Part shown: in pieces, positions 54,201 through 63,779 of the stretch | How positions within the stretch are numbered: the stretch's first letter is position 1 | Layout: every line of letters begins with the position of its first letter | Source: Chitinophaga sp. CF118 | GTDB lineage: Bacteria; Bacteroidota; Bacteroidia; Chitinophagales; Chitinophagaceae | DNA: 64,000 nucleotides | Direction: 5' to 3' | Assembly (NCBI RefSeq): GCF_900112615.1 | Contig: NZ_FOMK01000001.1 | Location: 1,488,001 to 1,552,000, forward strand | The notes under the pieces: generated by a model | The model's input: the letters and a program-made list of their open reading frames with translations, nothing else | Databases searched by the model: none | Told to the model about the DNA's origin: nothing | Position numbers and translations under genes: made by a program

Positions 54201-56780
54201 AAAACAAAGTACAATGTTGGTGAAGATGTGAAACTTACCATCCCAAGCAGTGAAGGTGGCCGCGGACTGATCAGCATTGAATCAGGTAGCAAAGTACTGA
54301 AGTCTTACTGGGTTAATACAAAGAAAGGGCAAACCACCTTCTCGTTCAAGGTAGAGAAGGAAATGGCTCCTAATATATACGTGAACGTGAGCCTGCTGCA
54401 ACCACATGCTCAAACACTAAACGATCTGCCTATACGCATGTATGGCGTTATTCCAATTTCTATTGATGACGCTAATACTGTGCTGCAGCCGGTAATTTCC
54501 ATGCAGGATAAACTGGAACCTGAACAGAATGCCAACATCACCATATCTGAGGCGAAAGGTAAATCCATGACCTACACCATCGCACTGGTGGATGAAGGCT
54601 TACTGGATCTAACCCGCTTTAAAACACCAGACCCTCATGGATCTTTCTATGCACGTGAAGCTCTTGGCGTAAAAACCTGGGATCTGTTCGATTTTGTAAT
54701 CGGTGCATATGGTGGAGATATGGAACGTATCTTAAGTATCGGAGGTGATGAAGGACTAAACAGAAATGCAAGTACCGCTAAAGCCAACCGCTTTAAGCCT
54801 GTAGTACTTTTCATGGGACCATTCTATCTGAAAAGCGGACAGAAACAAACACACCAGTTCAAACTGCCTCCTTACATCGGCTCCGTAAAAGCGATGGTAG
54901 TGGCAGGTCAGGATGGTGCATACGGTTCGGCTGAGAAAGCAGTGGCTGTAAAAAAACCTCTGATGCTGCTCACCACACTACCACGTGTATTAGGTCCGTC
55001 AGAAACAATACAAATGCCGGTGACCGTATTCGGACTGGAAAACAATATCAAATCTGCCAGAGTAACACTAAGCACCAACGCACTGCTTGAAGTAGTGGGA
55101 GAAAACACAAAAACCGTTACCTTCTCCCAACCGGGCGAACAGATCGTATACTTCGATGTACGGGTAAAACCACAAGTGGGTGTGGCTAAAGTGAAAGTTA
55201 CCGCTACCAGTGGTGCGGCAAAAGCAGAAGAACAAACTGAACTGGAAGTACGTAATCCTAACCCGGTAATCACCACCGTACAGGAAGCTACATTACAGGC
55301 TGGCCAAAGCTGGAGCGCTGGTTACAAACCTGCCGGTATGGCGGGAACAAACAAAGGAGTACTGGAAGTTTCCAGCATCCCTGCCATGAATCTTGCCAAA
55401 CGCCTGAACTACCTGATAGAATATCCGCATGGCTGTGTGGAGCAAACCACTTCCAGCGTATTCCCTCAGTTAGCACTAAACCAGCTGGCAGATCTTAAAG
55501 AAAGCGAACTCGCAAACATAGACCGTAACATCAAAGCGGGAATCAACCGCTTAAAAGGATTCCAGACTTCCGACGGCGGCTTAAGCTACTGGCCGGGAGA
55601 AGGACAGGCGGACGAATGGGGTACCAACTACGCAGGCCACTTCCTCCTGGAAGCGCAGGCGAAAGGATATGTACTACCTGCCGGCATGCTGGACCAATGG
55701 AAGAAATATCAGCGTAACAAAGCTACTACCTGGGCGCCTTCTACTACTAACTTTTATGGTGGCGACCTTACACAGGCTTATCGCGTGTACTTGCTGGCAC
55801 TGGCTAAAGTACCGGAACTAGGAGCTATGAACCGTCTGAAAGAATTCAAATATCTTTCTGAAGCTGCGAAATGGCGACTGGCATCTGCCTATAAATTATC
55901 CGGTCAGCCGGAGGTTGCTAATAGCCTGGTAAAAGGCTTAAATGCAGATATCAAACCTTACAAACAACTGAGCGGTACATTCGGCTCAGACTTGCGCGAT
56001 AAGGCGATGATCCTTGAAACAGTTACTTTGCTGGGGCTGCGCAGCCGCGCCGATGAACTGGTTAAACAGATTGCGGCAAACCTTGCACAGGAAAACTGGT
56101 ACAGCACACAAACCACAGCTTATGCACTGATTGCTATTGCTAAATACTGCGGTAATAATAAAAACGGTAAGCTGAACTTCAGCTATACATTAAATGGTAA
56201 AAGCAGTACTGTTAGTAACAATGCTTACGTAACACAGATCCCTGTTAGTGCAGAAGGCACTATCAGCATCCAGAACAAAGGACAGAATGTATTGTATACA
56301 CGCCTGATATTACAGGGACGTCCGGATGCAGGCCAGGAGCCAAATATCCCGAACAATCCTGAGGTACTGGATATACAGGTACGATACAGTACCCGTGATG
56401 GTAAACAACTGGATCCTGCTACTATGCGCCAGGGATCGGATTTCATGGCGACAGTTACTATCCACAACCCGGGTAAGCGCGGTTATTATGAACAGATGGC
56501 TCTCTCGCAGATCTTCCCGAGCGGATGGGAAATTATCAATACCCGCCTGATGGGTAATGATAGTACCTTCCAAACCTCTCCATTAACGTATATTGATGTA
56601 CGTGATGACAGAGTATATACTTACTTTAATATCGAAGAAAATAAAACACGGACCTATAATGTGCTGCTGAATGCGGCTTATCTGGGTCGTTATTATCTGC
56701 CAGCCGTTAGCTGTGAAGCAATGTATGATAATACCATACAGGCATTCCTTCCAGGCAAATGGATTGAAGTAGTGAAATAA
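51213..56780 (+). CDS. Bacterial alpha-2-macroglobulin (lipoprotein)
   Basis: A giant 1855-aa periplasmic protease trap. The lipobox ITAC places the lipidated Cys at about residue 22 (MSWITACRH). A row of macroglobulin domains follows, then the bait region and the thioester domain with YPHGCVEQTTS (Cys1408), the internal Cys-Gln thioester that traps a protease covalently. The acidic, Tyr-rich stretch at about residues 450-500 (EGESEDEYYEGSYYGDKIDE) is a lineage-specific linker. It is encoded directly upstream of pbpC, the pairing known from E. coli yfhM-pbpC, where the pair protects the envelope when peptidoglycan is breached. Confidence 0.95.
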   Translation: MHPKRIVIFAGCLLLMSWITACRHTKKVMNPGLAKYIEAYTAGVISKQSTIRVQLTGNANVTHTQNEPVDENIFDFSPDIKGKAYWIDATTIEFRPDANLTPEKTYTATFRLGKVMKVEDDLKEFDFEFKVMKPAYALEDNGLKSAGNTSLNKMVLSGEITTADIEDPQLIEKVLTASYEGKSMPITWQHNAADRTSKFTIDNLIRGNSARSLELSWDGKPLKVDLAGKKTIEVPAISEFKVLNIVPVSDPEQYLLVQFSDPISMAQNLDGLIGISGISDLRYIIEGSEVKVFAPTRLLGNYTIVVNEGVINIYDKRLDDTFSGNVNFENTLPAVSIPGKGVILPESNKLVMPFEAVNLNAVDVTIIKIYENNIPQYLQSNNLDGSQELRRVGRPVVEKTIRLDTDKSLNLHKNNRFFLDMDKLLRTEPGAIYRVTIGFRKSYSLLTCVAKDKEETSGSSEGESEDEYYEGSYYGDKIDEDDGFWQRYDSYYPYGYSWESRDDACSNSYYNKDKWASRNVIASNIGLTAKRGNDNSMLIAVTDIRDTKPLMGVELELLDYQNQVIYKTKSDGDGLATFDLKRKPYILIAKKDDERGYLKLDDGNSLPLGRFDVKGEEVQNGIKGFLYGERGVWRPGDTLFLTFILEDKQQKLPPNHPVTLELYNPKGQLYKHVNALQSLNGFYSFTTTTSADDLTGNWTAKVKVGGAVFTKNLRIETVKPNRLKVKLDFGTRTTLSKSDASDGTLSAQWLFGATAQNLKAKVDVSLSQQTTSFQKFKEYHFDDPITHFEAEDKTIFEGSLGDNGTAPVKVNLPLDKLAPGQLKANFEIKVFEPGGDFSIDHFSMPYNPFATYAGIRMPEGDRMTGMLLTDKAHTISIVNVDDNGNLVRGSSDVQVELYKIRWRWWWDDNSDNEFSNFTQDSYNQLLKKETISLQNGKGSWDLQINSPDWGRYLVRVKDLKSGHTSGQSVYIDYPGWAERVQKENPAEAAMLVFTSDKTKYNVGEDVKLTIPSSEGGRGLISIESGSKVLKSYWVNTKKGQTTFSFKVEKEMAPNIYVNVSLLQPHAQTLNDLPIRMYGVIPISIDDANTVLQPVISMQDKLEPEQNANITISEAKGKSMTYTIALVDEGLLDLTRFKTPDPHGSFYAREALGVKTWDLFDFVIGAYGGDMERILSIGGDEGLNRNASTAKANRFKPVVLFMGPFYLKSGQKQTHQFKLPPYIGSVKAMVVAGQDGAYGSAEKAVAVKKPLMLLTTLPRVLGPSETIQMPVTVFGLENNIKSARVTLSTNALLEVVGENTKTVTFSQPGEQIVYFDVRVKPQVGVAKVKVTATSGAAKAEEQTELEVRNPNPVITTVQEATLQAGQSWSAGYKPAGMAGTNKGVLEVSSIPAMNLAKRLNYLIEYPHGCVEQTTSSVFPQLALNQLADLKESELANIDRNIKAGINRLKGFQTSDGGLSYWPGEGQADEWGTNYAGHFLLEAQAKGYVLPAGMLDQWKKYQRNKATTWAPSTTNFYGGDLTQAYRVYLLALAKVPELGAMNRLKEFKYLSEAAKWRLASAYKLSGQPEVANSLVKGLNADIKPYKQLSGTFGSDLRDKAMILETVTLLGLRSRADELVKQIAANLAQENWYSTQTTAYALIAIAKYCGNNKNGKLNFSYTLNGKSSTVSNNAYVTQIPVSAEGTISIQNKGQNVLYTRLILQGRPDAGQEPNIPNNPEVLDIQVRYSTRDGKQLDPATMRQGSDFMATVTIHNPGKRGYYEQMALSQIFPSGWEIINTRLMGNDSTFQTSPLTYIDVRDDRVYTYFNIEENKTRTYNVLLNAAYLGRYYLPAVSCEAMYDNTIQAFLPGKWIEVVK

Positions 56781-56788
56781 TATTCTAA

Positions 56789-56824
56789 ATGCCCTGTATG
56801 TTATTCATACAGGGCATTTTTTTT
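56789..56824 (+). terminator. Intrinsic terminator after alpha-2-macroglobulin
   Basis: Perfect 12-bp arms (56789-56800, 56806-56817) with a 5-base loop, followed by eight T. It ends about 74 bases before pbpC, so pbpC needs readthrough or its own promoter. Confidence 0.9.
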
Positions 56825-56897
56825 ATGGATTGTATTTGGTCAGTAAATACTATCCTGACATTCCTTCCAGATAAGTGAATTGAAATTGTGAAATAAT

Positions 56898-59285
56898 ATG
56901 TGGTTACGATTTAAAAAATGGATTTATAATAAAAAGTGGTGGCTGTCAGCCGCCACTTTTTTACTATTACTGTATATTTTCTGCATTCCTTCCCGCCTCT
57001 TTACCACCCCTACTTCTTTCGTAATAGAAGACAGTAACGGTGAGCTTTTAAATGCCACCATAGCTACTGATGGTCAATGGAGGTTTCCCATAGACAAACC
57101 CGTTCCGGATAAGTTTGCAAAATGCATTGTTGCCTACGAAGACAAACGTTTTTATTATCACTGGGGAGTAGATCTGCTGGCACTCAGCAGGGCATTACGA
57201 CAAAACTTCCGTCAACATAAAGTAATTAGTGGAGGCAGTACACTCACCATGCAGGTGATTCGCCTTTCGCGCAATAAGCCCCGTACTATCTGGCAAAAAC
57301 TGATAGAAGCTGTAATGGCTACCCGGCTGGAATTCACCAACTCCAAGAAAACTATTTTATCACTCTATGCAGGGAATGCGCCCTTCGGCGGTAACGTAGT
57401 AGGACTGGAAGCTGCTGCATGGCGGTATTACGGACGTGGTGCTACACAACTATCCTGGGGAGAAACCGCCGCACTCGCAGTATTACCCAATAGTCCCGCA
57501 TTGGTACACCCTGGCCGCAACAGGCAAACGCTGCTGACTAAACGCAATCAGCTGCTCAACAGGTTATGGCATACAAACGTGATCGATAGCATTACCTGTC
57601 AGCTGTCAAAGCTTGAACCGTTGCCCGATCAGCCAAAGGCATTACCACAGGACGCTCCGCATTTACTCGACCGTTTCCGGCGTGATTACAAACAAGGTAG
57701 CACCCGCATTAAAACCACCTTGGATGCTGCACTACAAAGAAATGTAACCAACATAGTAGAACGCTATCATAATATCTACAAATCCAATGGCATCAACAAT
57801 GCAGCGGCCATCGTACTGGATGTAGAAACTGGTAACGCATTAGCATACGTAGGTAATATCTATCACCCGGAGAACCCGGAAATGGAAAGCCATGTAGATG
57901 TGATCCAGGCCCCCCGCAGTCCGGGCAGTACTTTGAAACCTGTATTATATGCAGCAATGCTCAATGATGGAATGCTGCTACCTCATATGCTCGTAGCGGA
58001 TATCCCTACACAAATAGCAGGGTACAGTCCGCAGAACTTCGACCTGGGTTATGATGGAGCAGTGGCAGCCAGCAGAGCTTTGTCGCGGTCATTGAATATT
58101 CCGGCAGTCCGCATGCTTCAACAATACCGTTACGAACGCTTCCATGCACTGCTGAAAAAAATGGGCATCACCACCCTCAATCAACCAGCGGACCACTACG
58201 GTCTTTCGATGATACTCGGCGGTGGGGAAACCACCCTCTGGGAAATGACAGGCATGTACGCCAGCATGGCTCGTACATTATTACACCTGGATCAATACAA
58301 AGGCAAATACGACCTTGATGATATTCATCCGCCTAACTACCAGGAAGGGCTGAAGCGCATATCTAAATATACTCCCAGCCCTTACGGCGTACTGGATGCA
58401 GGTGCTATCTGGTACACATTCCAGGCAATGGAAGAAGTAATGCGCCCCGGCGAAGAACTGTTATGGCAGCAATTCTCTTCCACCCAGCGTATCGCATGGA
58501 AAACAGGCACCAGCTTTGGCTTCCGCGACGGATGGGCCATAGGGGTAACACCGCAATACGTAGTAGGTATCTGGGTAGGTAATGCTGACGGAGAAGGCCG
58601 TCCCGGCCTCGTAGGTGTGTCTACCGCAGCGCCGGTACTCTTTGATGTATTCAGGTTATTACATACAGAAGGCTGGTTCAACACTCCTTACAACAAGTTG
58701 CGAAAAGTGGAAGTATGCCGGCAAAGCGGCTACAGAGCCAGCGATATCTGCCCTGATAAAGATTCCCTCTGGGTACCGGTGAATGGCTTGCGTAGTGGCT
58801 TGTGTCCTTATCATCAGCTGGTACATCTTGATCATACGGGTCAGTGGAGAGTAACGGCTAACTGTGAAGCACCTTCGCAGATGCAACATGTACCGTGGTT
58901 TGTATTACCACCTGCTATGGAATTTTACTATCGCTCCAAGCATAACTACCAACCCTTACCCCCATATAAACAGGAATGCCTTGCTACACTGAATCAGGAC
59001 AAAGCACCAATGGAGATCATCTATCCGCGGCCTGGTGCACGTATCTATGTTCCTGTAGAAATTGACGGTTCACTTGGGGAAGCAATCTTCACAGCAACAC
59101 ACCGGAATACTAACGCTAAAATCTTCTGGCATCTGGACAATACGTATATCGGTACCACAACAGAATTTCACCAGATGGCATTACATCCCGCAGCAGGTAA
59201 ACATACTATTACACTGGTAGATGAGCAAGGAGAGGAAGTACAGGTAGCATTTGAGATTTTGCAGAAGAAAGAGAATAATCAATAA
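56898..59285 (+). CDS. pbpC: Penicillin-binding protein 1C
   Basis: A 795-aa bifunctional class A PBP of the 1C type. A membrane anchor at about residues 14-32 precedes the GT51 glycosyltransferase domain with AYEDKRFYYHWGVD near 77 and GGSTLTMQV near 120. The transpeptidase follows, with the serine of SPGSTLKPV near 341, SRSLN and KTGTS near 537. The C-terminal BiPBP_C domain is present (Cys-rich, then beta-sandwich). It polymerises and cross-links peptidoglycan in the periplasm and partners with the upstream alpha-2-macroglobulin. Confidence 0.95.
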   Translation: MWLRFKKWIYNKKWWLSAATFLLLLYIFCIPSRLFTTPTSFVIEDSNGELLNATIATDGQWRFPIDKPVPDKFAKCIVAYEDKRFYYHWGVDLLALSRALRQNFRQHKVISGGSTLTMQVIRLSRNKPRTIWQKLIEAVMATRLEFTNSKKTILSLYAGNAPFGGNVVGLEAAAWRYYGRGATQLSWGETAALAVLPNSPALVHPGRNRQTLLTKRNQLLNRLWHTNVIDSITCQLSKLEPLPDQPKALPQDAPHLLDRFRRDYKQGSTRIKTTLDAALQRNVTNIVERYHNIYKSNGINNAAAIVLDVETGNALAYVGNIYHPENPEMESHVDVIQAPRSPGSTLKPVLYAAMLNDGMLLPHMLVADIPTQIAGYSPQNFDLGYDGAVAASRALSRSLNIPAVRMLQQYRYERFHALLKKMGITTLNQPADHYGLSMILGGGETTLWEMTGMYASMARTLLHLDQYKGKYDLDDIHPPNYQEGLKRISKYTPSPYGVLDAGAIWYTFQAMEEVMRPGEELLWQQFSSTQRIAWKTGTSFGFRDGWAIGVTPQYVVGIWVGNADGEGRPGLVGVSTAAPVLFDVFRLLHTEGWFNTPYNKLRKVEVCRQSGYRASDICPDKDSLWVPVNGLRSGLCPYHQLVHLDHTGQWRVTANCEAPSQMQHVPWFVLPPAMEFYYRSKHNYQPLPPYKQECLATLNQDKAPMEIIYPRPGARIYVPVEIDGSLGEAIFTATHRNTNAKIFWHLDNTYIGTTTEFHQMALHPAAGKHTITLVDEQGEEVQVAFEILQKKENNQ

Positions 59286-59341
59286 ATACACTTGTCCGCT
59301 ATTGATAAAGGGAATACACCATATCTATTGTGATGGTGCGG

Positions 59342-59482
59342 GATTGCTATTGGTCATAAATACACCTTATCTGCCGTGATAATCAGGTGAAGTATAATCA
59401 GGGAATTAATCTTATTCTTATTCCAAAGTTAAATTAATAAACTAAACAGGCAGATGCAGTGTATTTATGACCAATAGCAATC
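59342..59482. repeat. 141-bp inverted-repeat element (34-bp arms)
   Basis: Arms 59342-59375 and 59449-59482 pair over 34 bases; the outer 24 are perfect (GATTGCTATTGGTCATAAAT...). Three central mismatches. The 73-base middle is AT-rich and contains no gene. It sits between the convergent ends of pbpC and rarA. Could be a MITE-like element or a long bidirectional terminator. Confidence 0.75.
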
Positions 59483-59497
59483 AAGGCATACATAAAT

Positions 59498-60754
59498 TCA
59501 ATACCCATACTTCTCCTTCCACAATGCTTTCAGATACTTCCTCAACTCATCCTCCCGTGGGTTCCTGCCGGGATCATACAATTTGGCCCCTCTGATTTCA
59601 TCAGGTAAGTATTCCTGTGCAGAGAAGTTATTCTCATGATCATGGGAATATTCATATCCTTTGTTATACCCCATCTCCTTCATCATTTTCGTAGGAGCAT
59701 TACGTATATGCATCGGTACGGAAAGATCTCCTGTCTTAGACACAACAGACATCGCATTATTGATGGCCATATACGATGCATTACTCTTCGGAGAAGAAGC
59801 TAAATAAGTGGTACACTGAGAAAGTATGATACGAGCTTCAGGATAACCAATCATAGTTACTGCCTGAAAGGCACTCGTAGCTAATAACAACGCATTAGGG
59901 TTCGCATTCCCGATATCTTCGGATGCTAAAATAACAAGCCTGCGGGCAATGAACTTCACATCTTCCCCTCCTTCTATCATTCGCGCTAAATAATACACAG
60001 CAGCATTAGGATCACTCCCCCGCACGGATTTTATAAACGCCGAAATAATATCATAATGCTGTTCGCCCGACTTATCATAAATAGCCACCCGTTGCTGTGC
60101 AATATCCATTACCTTCTGGTCGGTCACTACTATAGGATACTCCTGCAGGGTATTAGCCACCAGTTCAAAAAGGTTCAGCAGTTTACGGGCATCTCCTCCG
60201 GAAATATTAAATAACGCAGTGGTTTCTTTAAGTTCTATTTTCTTGCTCCCCAGCCATTCATCCTTTTCCATTGCCTGGTGAAGCAATAGTAACAACTCGG
60301 GTTCTCCCAATGGTTTTAATACGTATACCTGGCTACGGGATAACAATGCTGCATTCACTTCAAAAGAAGGATTTTCTGTAGTAGCACCTATCAGGGTAAT
60401 GATTCCCTTTTCCACAGCCCCTAAAAGAGCATCCTGTTGCGATTTATTAAACCGGTGGATCTCATCTATGAACAATACCGCATGCCCCTGTCTACGGGCC
60501 ACTTCTATCACTTCCCGAACTTCCTTAACACCGGCAGAGATAGCGCTCAACGTGTAAAAAGGCACGTCCAGGGTATGTGCAATAATATTAGCAATCGTGG
60601 TTTTTCCTACACCAGGAGGTCCCCACAGGATCATAGAGGGGATCTTTCCCTGCTGTATCGCAGTGCGCAGAATACTATCCTTGCCGGTGAGATGTTCCTG
60701 TCCCACCAGCTCATCCAATGTGTCCGGTCTTAACCGCTCTGCTAATGGTTCCAT
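59498..60754 (-). CDS. rarA: Replication-associated recombination protein A
   Basis: A 418-aa AAA+ ATPase (RarA/MgsA). N-terminal MEPLAERLRPDTLDELVGQE, Walker A GPPGVGKTTIA at about residue 45, Walker B LFIDEIHRFN near 95, the sensor segment IGATTENPSF and Arg-finger region SRSQVYVLKPL are all intact, followed by a tetramerisation domain (YDIISAFIKSVRGSDPNAA). It acts at stalled replication forks. The small membrane-protein gene lies 9 bases upstream on the same strand, so they form an operon. Confidence 0.95.
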   Translation of the reverse strand: MEPLAERLRPDTLDELVGQEHLTGKDSILRTAIQQGKIPSMILWGPPGVGKTTIANIIAHTLDVPFYTLSAISAGVKEVREVIEVARRQGHAVLFIDEIHRFNKSQQDALLGAVEKGIITLIGATTENPSFEVNAALLSRSQVYVLKPLGEPELLLLLHQAMEKDEWLGSKKIELKETTALFNISGGDARKLLNLFELVANTLQEYPIVVTDQKVMDIAQQRVAIYDKSGEQHYDIISAFIKSVRGSDPNAAVYYLARMIEGGEDVKFIARRLVILASEDIGNANPNALLLATSAFQAVTMIGYPEARIILSQCTTYLASSPKSNASYMAINNAMSVVSKTGDLSVPMHIRNAPTKMMKEMGYNKGYEYSHDHENNFSAQEYLPDEIRGAKLYDPGRNPREDELRKYLKALWKEKYGY

Positions 60755-60763
60755 TATTAAAAT

Positions 60764-61291
60764 TTAACTTTCAGTATTAATATCAATGTCTGTTGTATTC
60801 TCCCTGTCTTTCCATTGTTTCAGGAAGTTGAATGACAACAGGATGTTTGCCACGATAATCACACCAAAGAAGCCCAGGAAGGCCATAATAGCATTCATCA
60901 TGCTGTTAATCATACCAGGAGTTACCTGTTGCTGCTGATCTTCCGGTAATTGTTTCAGCTGTTTTGCCATCTCTGCCATTACCATGTCATGATTAGACAC
61001 GAATACGATACAGCTAACAAGAAGGATCCCGGCATAAATGAGTGCCACTCCGCCCATGATGTAAATACCGCCCGGCGTACTTTCCTTCAGAGACATAGAC
61101 TTATCAAGCAGACTCTTTTGCAGGTATAATGAGAGGATGGCGTGAATGAAAACCGCACCTAATAAAACTAAGAATATCAACACCTGTACAGCTCCACTCA
61201 GTAATGTCATTAATAACATCATCAAAAAGAAACCTGAAAAAAACAAGTTGATACTGGTAAGCGCTCTGAATATTTTAAAGCTAAAGGTCAT
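60764..61291 (-). CDS. Small membrane protein, 175 aa
   Basis: An unrecognised integral membrane protein with four predicted helices, at about residues 12-33, 35-56, 73-97 and 128-152; a hydrophilic Gln-rich segment (AEMAKQLKQLPEDQQQQ) separates the last two. Its stop is 9 bases before rarA. No family assignment possible from sequence alone. Confidence 0.7.
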   Translation of the reverse strand: MTFSFKIFRALTSINLFFSGFFLMMLLMTLLSGAVQVLIFLVLLGAVFIHAILSLYLQKSLLDKSMSLKESTPGGIYIMGGVALIYAGILLVSCIVFVSNHDMVMAEMAKQLKQLPEDQQQQVTPGMINSMMNAIMAFLGFFGVIIVANILLSFNFLKQWKDRENTTDIDINTES

Positions 61292-61444
61292 GCAATTTCC
61301 GTTTTAACGACTACAAACCTACTAAACAGTAGGCAAATCACCCACTGTCGGCCCCTGCAAAACGCCGTTTGTCAAAAACCCTTTCCTGTAAACGCCGCGG
61401 ATGCACTGTTTTAGCTATCTTTAAAATCTAAACCTGTTTATTTT

Positions 61445-63502
61445 ATGAAGAGCATTCACGCTTTACAACTACCGTTGTTGGCTGCCGTAACCCTTATGGC
61501 TGCCTGCAACAACAACAGCACCACGCAGCAGGCAGGGGCGGATTCGACCAAAGTTCCGGCCTTTGAAGTAAGTTCAATAGATTCAACAGTTAAACCCTGT
61601 GATGACTTTGACGGATTTGTTAATGGCAACTGGAAGAAGAATAACCCCATTCCTTCTACAGAAAGCCGTTGGGGCGCATTTAATGTACTGGACAAACAAA
61701 ACAAGGAAGTTCGCCTGAAAGGCATCATCCTCTCCCTGGCAGAACAAAAAGACCTGAAGAAAGGCACTGAAGAACAGCAAATCTCTGACTTCTACCGTTC
61801 TTTCCTGGACACAGCTACCATCGAGAAGCTGGGTATTACACCATTACAGCCTTACCTGGATAAGATTAATGGTATCCAGTCACTGGCAGACTGGGCCAAA
61901 GTTTCCGGCGATCTGCAAAACATCGGGATATCCGCTCCTTTTGGCTTTGGTGTAGATGCCGATGCCCGCAACAGTAAAATGAATGCGGTGTATGAAGGCC
62001 AGGATGGCCTTAGTCTTGGCGAAAAAAGCTACTACGAAAGACAAGACTCCAGCACAGTGAATGTACGGAGCGAATTTGTGACTCACGTAAATAAACAATT
62101 CAACCAGGCAGGATTTAAAGATGCCGATCCTGGTAAAACGATCCTTGATTTTGAAACCAAACTGGCTAAGATCCAGCTATCTAATGTACAGCTGCGCGAC
62201 CCGGTTAAAACTTACAACAAGGCCCCCTTCAGTGAACTGAAAAAACTGGCACCAGCCGTTGACTGGGATGCTTTTGCAGACATCCAGGGGATCAAACCTG
62301 ATACACTGATCATTCAGGATAAGGCTTACCTGCAAGGCGCATCCGCCCTGTTAAAAAGTACTCCGCTCGAAACATTGAAAACCTGGCTGCGTTGGCAAAC
62401 CCTTTCTCACTTTGCCAGCTACCTGCCTAAACCAATAGACAACGAGAACTTCCATTTCTTTGCGACCGTAATGCGTGGCACAAAGGCTCAGAAACCACGT
62501 CTCGAACGCGCTATCCGTGCTACTGATGGTACAATGGGTATGCCTCTGGGAAAACTCTTTGTAAAGAAATATTTCCCTGAAAGTTCCAAACAGAAAGTAT
62601 CTGAGATGATCGAAAACGTACGCACCGTTTACGGAGAAAGAGTAGATGCTCTTACCTGGATGGGCGATTCCACTAAAAAGATGGCCCATAAAAAACTGGC
62701 GTCCTTCACCTACAAGATCGGTTATCCTGATAAATGGAAAGACTATTCTACCATCGACATAAAACCAGCTACGCTGATAGAAAACATCGTTTCTGCCAGC
62801 CATTTCTCTCATAAAGAAGCTCTGGATAAAATCGGCAAACCGGTCGATAAAACAGAATGGGGTATGACTCCTCAAACAGTAAATGCTTACTACAATCCGC
62901 TGAATAATGAAGTGGTATTCCCTGCTGGTATCCTGCAACCCCCTTTCTTCAATGCTAATGCAGATGACGCAATCAACTACGGTGGTATCATTGCTGTAAT
63001 AGGTCATGAATTCACCCACGGTTTTGACGATCAGGGCTCTCAATTCGATGCAGATGGTAACCTGAAGAACTGGTGGACTGACAAAGACCGTAAAAACTTT
63101 ATGGCCCTGTCTAATAAATATGTTCGGTATTTTGACGGTATCGAAGTATTGCCAGGCTTCCACATTAATGGTGCACTTACCATCGGTGAAAACACAGCCG
63201 ATCTGGGAGGTCTTACATTGGCTTACTATGCACTGGCAAAATCTCTGAAAGGTAAACCTGAACCAGCACTTATTGATGGATATAACTGGAAACAACGTTT
63301 CTTCCTGGGCTGGGCACAGGTATGGCATGGCAACAGCACAGAGGCTGCACTTCGGAACCAGGTACAGACCGATCCTCACTCGCCGGCAAGAGACCGTATT
63401 AATGGTCCGCTGCCTCACCTGAAAGAATTTGCTGATGCATGGGCAGGTACTCCAGGTAATAAAATGGTACTTCCAGATAGTGCCCGTGTAGTGATCTGGT
63501 AA
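61445..63502 (+). CDS. M13 family metalloendopeptidase (lipoprotein)
   Basis: A 685-aa neprilysin-like zinc peptidase. The signal LMAACNNN suggests lipidation at Cys21. The N-terminal M13 domain spans residues ~50-430. The C-terminal catalytic part has the zinc site VIGHEFTHGFDDQG near 520 (two His and catalytic Glu), the third ligand Glu in NGALTIGENTADLGG, and the substrate-binding region near the end (DPHSPARDRINGPL). All key residues are present. It probably degrades peptides at the periplasmic or outer surface. Confidence 0.95.
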   Translation: MKSIHALQLPLLAAVTLMAACNNNSTTQQAGADSTKVPAFEVSSIDSTVKPCDDFDGFVNGNWKKNNPIPSTESRWGAFNVLDKQNKEVRLKGIILSLAEQKDLKKGTEEQQISDFYRSFLDTATIEKLGITPLQPYLDKINGIQSLADWAKVSGDLQNIGISAPFGFGVDADARNSKMNAVYEGQDGLSLGEKSYYERQDSSTVNVRSEFVTHVNKQFNQAGFKDADPGKTILDFETKLAKIQLSNVQLRDPVKTYNKAPFSELKKLAPAVDWDAFADIQGIKPDTLIIQDKAYLQGASALLKSTPLETLKTWLRWQTLSHFASYLPKPIDNENFHFFATVMRGTKAQKPRLERAIRATDGTMGMPLGKLFVKKYFPESSKQKVSEMIENVRTVYGERVDALTWMGDSTKKMAHKKLASFTYKIGYPDKWKDYSTIDIKPATLIENIVSASHFSHKEALDKIGKPVDKTEWGMTPQTVNAYYNPLNNEVVFPAGILQPPFFNANADDAINYGGIIAVIGHEFTHGFDDQGSQFDADGNLKNWWTDKDRKNFMALSNKYVRYFDGIEVLPGFHINGALTIGENTADLGGLTLAYYALAKSLKGKPEPALIDGYNWKQRFFLGWAQVWHGNSTEAALRNQVQTDPHSPARDRINGPLPHLKEFADAWAGTPGNKMVLPDSARVVIW

Positions 63503-63581
63503 GGATAGGAGTTATTGGATAATATATATACAAAGAGCTTGTTTTCCATGTTGGAACACAAAGCCCGGAATTAAAGTATTT

Positions 63582-63612
63582 AAGCTGGTCATTTTTGACC
63601 AGCTTTTATTTT
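63582..63612 (+). terminator. Intrinsic terminator of the M13 peptidase
   Basis: Perfect 10-bp arms AAGCTGGTCA / TGACCAGCTT (63582-63591, 63596-63605) with a T-rich tail. Confidence 0.9.
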
Positions 63613-63707
63613 TCCCTATAAAAACAATCTTCTCTAAGTACAAATTGCCTTGAAAGTTGCACTATAGTCATTTAGGACAGTTAGTAGTGCGTTGCACTTT
63701 ACACTGC

Positions 63708-63779
63708 TGTTAGGCAGGGGTTAAGATGGGGTTAGTTTGACTCGAGTCAAACTAACCCCATCTTAACCCCTGCCTAACA
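63708..63779. repeat. 72-bp perfect palindrome without loop
   Basis: Bases 63708-63743 and 63744-63779 are exactly complementary, with the XhoI-like CTCGAG at the centre and no spacer. Lies about 100 bases after the M13 terminator. Confidence 0.9.
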
